From the NCBI GenBank assembly GCA_910584095.1, contig CAJTYU010000005.1:1-64000 (forward strand): a stretch of 64,000 nt of DNA, given 5' to 3'. Below are positions 58,942 through 64,000 of this stretch, in pieces (the first letter of the stretch is position 1; every line of letters starts with the position of its first letter). Under the pieces are notes generated by a model, which was given only the letters and a program-made list of their open reading frames with translations, had not been told where the DNA came from and did not search any database. The DNA is from an uncultured Dorea sp. (GTDB lineage: Bacteria > Bacillota > Clostridia > Lachnospirales > Lachnospiraceae). Made by a program: the position numbers and the translations under genes.

Positions 58942-60144
58942 ATGAAAACAGTCGGACTGATCACAGAATACAATCCATTCCACATAGGACATTCCTATCA
59001 CATCCAGAAAACAAAAGAACTTACCGGAGCTGATTTTGTCCTTGCCGTTATGAGCGGAAACTTCGTCCAGCGGGGCGCTCCGGCTGTGATGCCAAAGCAT
59101 TTACGGACAGCCTGCGCCCTGCGCTGCGGCGTGTCGGCAGTCGTGGAACTCCCGGTATACTATGCCTGTGCAAGCGCAGAATACTTTGCATCAGGCGCTG
59201 TTTCCCTGCTTGACAGTCTCGGCTGTGTGGACGCCATTTGTTTTGGGAGCGAATGCGGCGATATCGAAATCTTAGAAGAAATTGCAGATATATTAGAAAT
59301 TGAGCCGGAAACATACAAAACCGCTCTGAAAAAGGGCCTGAAAAAAGGCCTTTCCTTTCCCGCCGCAAGGCAGCAGGCGTTAAAGTATTATGAAACCGTT
59401 CTCTCTGCGCCCAACAATATTCTGGGCATTGAATACTTAAAAGCCCTGAAACGTCTAAACAGCCCTATGAAAGCATATACCATCCCCCGGGCGGGAGCCG
59501 GATACCATGATACGGCAATCAACCGGACATTCTGCTCCGCCTCTGCGGTCCGGGCAAACATTGATCATTTTTCAAAAATCAAAACACAGCTTCCTAAAAG
59601 CTGCCATACCATAGTGCAGAATGCCTATCGGCAGAGGTTCCCGGTGGTAAGCAATGATTTCTCCTTGCTTTTGAAGGCAAAGCTCCTTTCGGAAACCCCG
59701 GACAGCCTTTTCCGCTACGCCGATGTGAGCCGCGAGCTTGCCAGCCGCATCAGCCGGATGCAAAACAGCTTTGTCAGTCTGGAGCAATTCGGCAATCTCC
59801 TAAAGACCAAAGAACTTACCTACAGCCGTATCAGCCGGGTTCTTTTCCATATTCTCCTTGGCATTACCGATCAGGACATAAACGGCTGCCTTGCCCAAGG
59901 CAATGTATTTTATGCCAGACTGCTTGGCTTTAGAGAAAAAGACGCTTCTTTGCTGAAAGAGATAAAAGAGCGGGCCAAAATCCCCCTGATCACCAAGCTC
60001 CCGAAAGAAGCCGCCCTTAAGCCTGCCGGAAACGCCATGCTGCAGGCCGATATCTATGCCGCAGACTTATATGAAGCCGTAGTCACAGAGAAATTCCACA
60101 CATCCTTCCTCAACGAAAGACAGCAGCAGGTGGTGAAGCTATAG
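58942..60144 (+). CDS. tmcAL: tRNA(Met) cytidine acetate ligase
   Basis: A 400-residue TmcAL (formerly YlbM), which uses ATP and acetate to acetylate C34 of elongator tRNA-Met. The nucleotidyltransferase motif ITEYNPFHIGHSYHI (HxGH) is at the N-terminus, and SGNFVQRGAPAVM near 33 and CFGSECGDIE near 103 follow. The SAxxxR-type motif SASAVRANI lies near residue 200. Acetate from pta-ackA is a substrate, which may be coincidence. The ATG at 58942 after AAGGAG is far better than one 40 codons upstream. Confidence 0.94.
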   Translation: MKTVGLITEYNPFHIGHSYHIQKTKELTGADFVLAVMSGNFVQRGAPAVMPKHLRTACALRCGVSAVVELPVYYACASAEYFASGAVSLLDSLGCVDAICFGSECGDIEILEEIADILEIEPETYKTALKKGLKKGLSFPAARQQALKYYETVLSAPNNILGIEYLKALKRLNSPMKAYTIPRAGAGYHDTAINRTFCSASAVRANIDHFSKIKTQLPKSCHTIVQNAYRQRFPVVSNDFSLLLKAKLLSETPDSLFRYADVSRELASRISRMQNSFVSLEQFGNLLKTKELTYSRISRVLFHILLGITDQDINGCLAQGNVFYARLLGFREKDASLLKEIKERAKIPLITKLPKEAALKPAGNAMLQADIYAADLYEAVVTEKFHTSFLNERQQQVVKL

Positions 60145-60214
60145 GCGAAACAGTTCTAAGGATGCCTGCTTTTCCCGACAGGTACTTTCCTACGCTGACA
60201 AGCACTGATGTATT

Positions 60215-61549
60215 TTAATAATATCCATACCTTTTTCTATATTTTACAAACATAGTAACTGACAAAGCAAGAGCCATCAGCTCCGCTGCCGGCGTCGCCA
60301 GCCAAATCCCGTTCACTCCAAGAAGCAAAGGAAGCACGATCATGGTAATCAGCATAAATACAAACGATCTGGAACATGCAAGGACAGCCGAAACAATCCC
60401 GTTGGATAATGCGGTAAACATTCCGCTGGCAAAAATATTGAATCCAATAAAGAACAATGCTGCCGTGCATATCCTGTTTCCCGTTACCGCCAGATCATAC
60501 ACCGGATTATCCGGCCGGGCAAATACAGATACCAGCGGCCTTGTCAGTATAAAGGAAGCCGCAACCGTGACCACGGAGATCGCTGCAATCACCTTCATAC
60601 TCAACGCAACCAGCTTTTTTAATTTTTCATGGTTCTGTTCTCCATAATAAAAACTCAGCATGGGCGCTGCCCCGTAAGAATACCCCGTATACAAAGAGCT
60701 TGCAAACATCAGCACATACATGATGATGGTAACAGCGGCAACCCCATCTTCCCCGACATAATGAAGCATCGTCCAGTTGAACATCATTGTAATAATACCG
60801 GTGACAAGGGCGGTCGCCATCTCAGAACATCCATTTGCAGCAGCACTTGCAAGAACCCTGAATCGAAATACAGGTTTCTTAAAGTGCAGCAGGCTCTTTT
60901 TCCGGCTGAAAACAAATAAGCCGGCAGCCGCTGTGACAGAATATCCGAGCCCTGTTGCGATCGCCGCGCCACTGATGCCCATATCAAATCCGGCAATAAA
61001 CATATAATCAAGCGCCATATTCAAAACACCGCCTGTCACCGAACAGATCAGGGAAAGGTTCGCCTTTTCGCTGGCGATCATATAAAGCGTAAAGTTGTTC
61101 ATCAACAGGATCGGCACCGTAAACACCAGATAACGGCTTAAATATTCCACACAATACCCTTCTACAACAGCGGTAAGGTTCATACCGGCAAAAATGTAAT
61201 CCATTGCCAGATACCCAACCGCACACATGACAATCCCCACAATGACATTTACTAAAATCAGAAACGTAAAATCTTCCTTTGCCTCGTCCGTTTTCTGCTC
61301 CCCCATCTTTTTCATGATAACCGCGCTGCCTCCGGCAGCAAGCATGGTAGAAATCGCCGTAACAAGCTGGATAACCGGCGCGGTGAGATTGATTGCCGAA
61401 AGCGCATCCGTACCGATTAGATTCGATACAAACAAGCCGTCAACCATTGTATAAAAAGACATAAACACCGTCATAGCAATCGTTGGCACGGCAAATCTCA
61501 TAATGTTTTTCAATGTTACAGGTTTTTCGTACGCATTTAAGTTTTCCAT
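60215..61549 (-). CDS. MATE family efflux transporter (MerR-controlled)
   Basis: A 444-residue MATE transporter with twelve helices in two halves. TMVDGLFVSNLIGTDALSAI near residue 31 (split here) and MLSFYYGEQNHEKLKKLV near 300 are typical. It is like the MarR-linked MATE protein at 21481-22809, with the same overall arrangement, so the two may be paralogues. It is transcribed from the divergent spacer with a MerR gene, from a promoter with a 19-nt spacer. The compound it exports is unknown. Confidence 0.93.
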   Translation of the reverse strand: MENLNAYEKPVTLKNIMRFAVPTIAMTVFMSFYTMVDGLFVSNLIGTDALSAINLTAPVIQLVTAISTMLAAGGSAVIMKKMGEQKTDEAKEDFTFLILVNVIVGIVMCAVGYLAMDYIFAGMNLTAVVEGYCVEYLSRYLVFTVPILLMNNFTLYMIASEKANLSLICSVTGGVLNMALDYMFIAGFDMGISGAAIATGLGYSVTAAAGLFVFSRKKSLLHFKKPVFRFRVLASAAANGCSEMATALVTGIITMMFNWTMLHYVGEDGVAAVTIIMYVLMFASSLYTGYSYGAAPMLSFYYGEQNHEKLKKLVALSMKVIAAISVVTVAASFILTRPLVSVFARPDNPVYDLAVTGNRICTAALFFIGFNIFASGMFTALSNGIVSAVLACSRSFVFMLITMIVLPLLLGVNGIWLATPAAELMALALSVTMFVKYRKRYGYY

Positions 61550-61593
61550 AAATTTTTTCTCCTATCACCTTGTATTTTCTGCCTGTATACAAT

Positions 61594-61624
61594 ATCATAA
61601 ACTGTACAGTAACAGTACGGTCAA
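61594..61624 (-). promoter_or_regulatory. MerR-type promoter with 19-nt spacer and dyad
   Basis: The minus strand reads TTGACC (61624-61619), a 19-nt spacer and TATGAT (61599-61594). The spacer holds the dyad ACCGTAC-N7-GTACAGT. An over-long spacer bridged by a dyad is the hallmark of promoters activated by MerR proteins, which untwist the DNA. Confidence 0.8.
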
Positions 61625-61666
61625 TAGTAAATCGAAAAAATTTTATTATTTTAAGGGGGACAAAAA

Positions 61667-62485
61667 ATGAGTCAGAAAAACCAATCGCTTACCATCGGAC
61701 AGTTCGCCGCGCTCCATGGTATAAACAAAAAAACGCTGATGTGGTATGATGAGATAGGCCTGTTCCGGCCTGCCTCTATCAACCCTGAAAATGGATACCG
61801 CCGCTATAATTACCACCAGAGTCCCATATTGGAAACCATCCTGCTGCTCCGGGAGTTGGAAGTCCCCATCCCCGTCATACAGGATTTCATGAAAAACCGC
61901 TCCGCCGAAAACCTGAAAGACCTTCTGGATGAAAAGATAGCTGACCTTGACCTGCGGATCACCCATCTGCAGGCAGTAAGGACAACCCTCCGCACACACC
62001 GCCAGAATATATCTACCCTGTTAACAATGGATCTTTCCGAAATCAGCATAATAGAGAAAAGAGAACGCTGCCTAGTCACAGTAGATATCAGCAAAAACAT
62101 TACCTTTGAAGACGAAGTTGAACTTATCACGGCTGAAACAGAAAAATACCGCCTCGGACGCCTGCATCATGCCACCTATGGTTCCATGATCCCTGTTTCA
62201 AGCCTCCTTAGCGGCAATTTTGATGATTATTCCAAACTGTTTATAGAGATTCCCCTCCTCACATACCAAGCCGGACTGCATATGGCTCCCAGCGGTAAAT
62301 ACCTGAGAGCCTTCCACAAAGGAGACTGGGATAAAATCCCAAAACGGTATGAAGAAATATTTGCATTTGCAGAAAAACATAATTTGAAGCTTCATGGGTT
62401 TTCCTATGAAATGGGAATTAACGAAAATGTCGTTGATCGGATTGAAGATTACATTGTGCAGATTGAAATCCCTATTTTTGGCTAA
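61667..62485 (+). CDS. MerR-family transcriptional regulator with effector-binding domain
   Basis: A 272-residue BltR/BmrR-type activator. The MerR HTH covers residues 8-75 (LTIGQFAALHGINKKTLMWYDEIG-like, followed by ENGYRRYN). A coiled-coil dimer helix runs to about 120, and the GyrI-like effector-binding domain (about 135-272) contains FIEIPLLTYQAGLH and AFHKGDWDKIPKRY. Relatives bind cationic drugs and activate efflux pumps. The divergent MATE gene with its 19-nt-spacer promoter is the evident target. GGGGGA lies 6 nt before the ATG. Confidence 0.92.
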   Translation: MSQKNQSLTIGQFAALHGINKKTLMWYDEIGLFRPASINPENGYRRYNYHQSPILETILLLRELEVPIPVIQDFMKNRSAENLKDLLDEKIADLDLRITHLQAVRTTLRTHRQNISTLLTMDLSEISIIEKRERCLVTVDISKNITFEDEVELITAETEKYRLGRLHHATYGSMIPVSSLLSGNFDDYSKLFIEIPLLTYQAGLHMAPSGKYLRAFHKGDWDKIPKRYEEIFAFAEKHNLKLHGFSYEMGINENVVDRIEDYIVQIEIPIFG

Positions 62486-62518
62486 AAATCCAGCCCCTCA
62501 GCTATTATCAAAACAAAG

Positions 62519-63634
62519 TTACGGTATGGCTATGGGCTCCCCTTCCCCGGTCAGCATACGGTACAGCCAGTTTCCCGCATCACTGAGATCTCCTTTCTCG
62601 AATCCGCTGGTTTTACCACAGGATGGCAAGAGAATCGCCGAGGTTTCTTCCTTATTGGATAAGTTCCATGCTACACAGCTTACGCCCCGCTCGTCCAGAA
62701 GCTCCATCCACTGTTTTGCCTGCTCCTCATCAATGGCTCCGCTTCCGCTGGCGTCGCAGATCCCATACTCTGACACAAATACTGGAAGTCCGGCGTCTAA
62801 CGCCGCCGTCATCCTGCCTCTCAAATCTTCCTTATGAGTCGCCGCGTAAAAATGCAGGGTATACATCAGATTCTCATATCCTGTAATCGGATCCGCCGCC
62901 GCTTCATCCACGAACTGGGACCAATTGGGCGTCCCCACTAAGATCACTCCGTCCTCATCATGGGAACGGATGACGCCGATCACTTCCTCGGCGTAGGACT
63001 TGATCTCACTCCACCCAGTCCCGCCGTTGGGTTCATTGCAGATCTCGTACAGCACATGGTCTGCGTCCGCGTATTCCGCGGACATTTCCGCAAAAAACTC
63101 TTTTGCCTCAGCCAGATACCCGTTAGGATTGGCGTCTGAGAGAATATGCCAGTCAATGATCACATACAGATCCTGCTTCTTCGCATACGCCGCCCCTTCC
63201 CGGATCAGCTCCTTTAAAGCCTCTCTGTCCCCATCCGTACAGTATCCGCCGGACTCCGCCGTGTACATGGCAAGGCGGATCACATTCGCCTTCCACTCCT
63301 TCCTTAGCTGCCCGAAGCATTCCTCGTTCACATAGCCCGGAAACCATGCAAGACCGTGGGTGCTGATACCTTTCAGCTGTACCGGACTTCCATCTTCCCC
63401 GCAAAGCTTCGTTCCTTCCACATGAAGCGCTCCGGCAGTGGAGGGCGCGGCGATATCCCCGGCCTGCCGCTCAAAAACTTCCGGCTTCGTTTCTTCTGTT
63501 TCCCGCACATCCGCCTTCCCTGTTTTGTCCGCTTTCTGCTCTTCTTTCTTTTCTTCGGCAGCGCATCCAGACATATAAAATACTGCCAGAACCATACACA
63601 GTATAAACAAAACCCTTGGTTTTCTTTTCTCCAT
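62519..63634 (-). CDS. secreted GH5 glycoside hydrolase (endoglucanase-like lipoprotein)
   Basis: A 371-residue GH5_2-like enzyme. The signal peptide ends in a lipobox-like MSGC (about residue 24), then a charged linker (about 25-60). The catalytic Glu pair is in LYEICNEPNGG and PVFVSEYGICD, and DWHILSDANPN and LHFYAATHKED are typical of cellulases in this group. It likely hydrolyses beta-1,4-glucans or mixed-linkage glucan at the cell surface. The ATG at 63634 is near AGAGG; one ten codons earlier (63664) is possible. It is convergent with the MerR gene, with a gap of about 33 nt. Confidence 0.88.
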   Translation of the reverse strand: MEKRKPRVLFILCMVLAVFYMSGCAAEEKKEEQKADKTGKADVRETEETKPEVFERQAGDIAAPSTAGALHVEGTKLCGEDGSPVQLKGISTHGLAWFPGYVNEECFGQLRKEWKANVIRLAMYTAESGGYCTDGDREALKELIREGAAYAKKQDLYVIIDWHILSDANPNGYLAEAKEFFAEMSAEYADADHVLYEICNEPNGGTGWSEIKSYAEEVIGVIRSHDEDGVILVGTPNWSQFVDEAAADPITGYENLMYTLHFYAATHKEDLRGRMTAALDAGLPVFVSEYGICDASGSGAIDEEQAKQWMELLDERGVSCVAWNLSNKEETSAILLPSCGKTSGFEKGDLSDAGNWLYRMLTGEGEPIAIP

Positions 63635-63722
63635 AAGCCTCTTTCCATCTCCAAATAAAAACATTACTTGTCCCGTTATTACTTCAAATTTCGGGCTATT
63701 GATTATCCCTGTATGGGAATCA

Positions 63723-64000
63723 TCATATCATTTTCCCGTGCAGCGTATGGTACGCCAGATCAAACGCGCTCTCCTGCCCGCTCTGGCTGCACACTGCGAT
63801 CTCATTGCGCTTTCCTGTATGGTCTGTGAGGAACAGGGTTTTCTGCCTGTAATTTCCCTGCTGCCGAATTCCCACCTCCACTTTATCCATCTCCTTTAAC
63901 GGATAAATCCGGATCTCGCTCCGATAAAGCACCACGTATTCTCTGGTAATCATCAGACGGTAATCCGGTATCTCTACCGTCTCCCCGTCAATCAGCTGAT
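63723..64000 (-). CDS. hypothetical protein, 5' end outside the window
   Basis: The frame is open from 64000 to a stop at 63723, about 91 codons, and the 5' end is cut off. The readable part begins LIDGETVEIPDYRLMITREY and is beta-rich (YVVLYRSEIRIYPLKEMDKVEVGI), with a C-terminal helix QESAFDLAYHTLHGKMI. The strand pattern and final helix recall a PH-like domain. I do not recognise the family. Confidence 0.55.
   Translation of the reverse strand, partial: QLIDGETVEIPDYRLMITREYVVLYRSEIRIYPLKEMDKVEVGIRQQGNYRQKTLFLTDHTGKRNEIAVCSQSGQESAFDLAYHTLHGKMI

Noticed and set aside
1..64000. CRISPR arrays, tRNA or rRNA genes, insertion sequences, prophage
   Set aside because: I looked for regular spacer repeats, cloverleaf and transposase motifs and saw none in either strand.

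Overview
The window looks like chromosome of a spore-forming, saccharolytic anaerobe of the Lachnospiraceae (Clostridium cluster XIVa) type. The evidence is spoIVA, RqcH/NFACT, TmcAL, a DUF4317 gene, DUF815, a biotin-dependent Na+ pump operon, pta-ackA fermentation genes, PyrI fused to no other domain, GGAGG-type ribosome sites and sigmaA promoters with TTGACA/TATAAT boxes. Genus assignment is an inference. I saw no phage, insertion sequence, CRISPR array, rRNA or tRNA.

Layout. 1-6.2 kb: an odd phosphoribosyltransferase-like gene, a tyrosine-phosphatase pseudogene with an internal deletion, ilvN-ilvC, a Uup-type ABC-F gene and a ROK regulator. 6.3-11.8 kb: a complete sorbitol (glucitol) operon, srlD-PRD regulator-gutM-srlA-srlE-srlB, with promoter and terminator. 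11.9-15.8 kb: 2H phosphoesterase, CDF metal transporter, a divergent peptide deformylase, an O-acetyltransferase and a sugar isomerase/epimerase-like gene. 15.9-18.6 kb: a trehalose locus broken by what looks like one deletion; treC is intact, but treP and treR survive only as 3' parts joined head to head. 18.7-24.7 kb: GH42 beta-galactosidase, a MarR-MATE operon with an operator, and rqcH. 24.8-29.4 kb: DUF815 ATPase, pheA, pyrBI with a possible attenuator leader, and the RNase P RNA gene rnpB (minus strand), whose P1 helix overlaps the stop codons of both flanking genes. 29.4-34.9 kb: metallo-beta-lactamase-fold hydrolase, MogA/MoaB-like protein, spoIVA with a likely sigmaE promoter, aroD, and three small enzymes.

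35.2-42.7 kb: a five-gene operon encoding a biotin-dependent sodium-pumping decarboxylase that carries two different carboxyltransferases (a methylmalonyl-CoA/12S-like one and an OadA/5S-like one). Upstream of it lies the most striking gene in the window: a full-length 2-isopropylmalate synthase whose leucine-binding allosteric domain is followed, in the same reading frame, by a complete AraC-type DNA-binding domain.

42.8-48.0 kb: two D-Ala-D-Ala carboxypeptidases around scpA, scpB and a metallophosphoesterase. 48.2-54.6 kb: DUF4317, pentapeptide-repeat, prolyl-tRNA editing, Maf, and a three-gene SPFH/TPM/zinc-ribbon group. 54.8-58.8 kb: pta-ackA and mgtE, with the pta promoter built into the mgtE terminator. 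58.9-64.0 kb: tmcAL, a MATE transporter with a MerR-type 19-bp-spacer promoter and its divergent MerR gene, a secreted GH5 cellulase-like lipoprotein, and a gene cut by the window edge.

All functions are read from sequence motifs and family knowledge; no database search was run.
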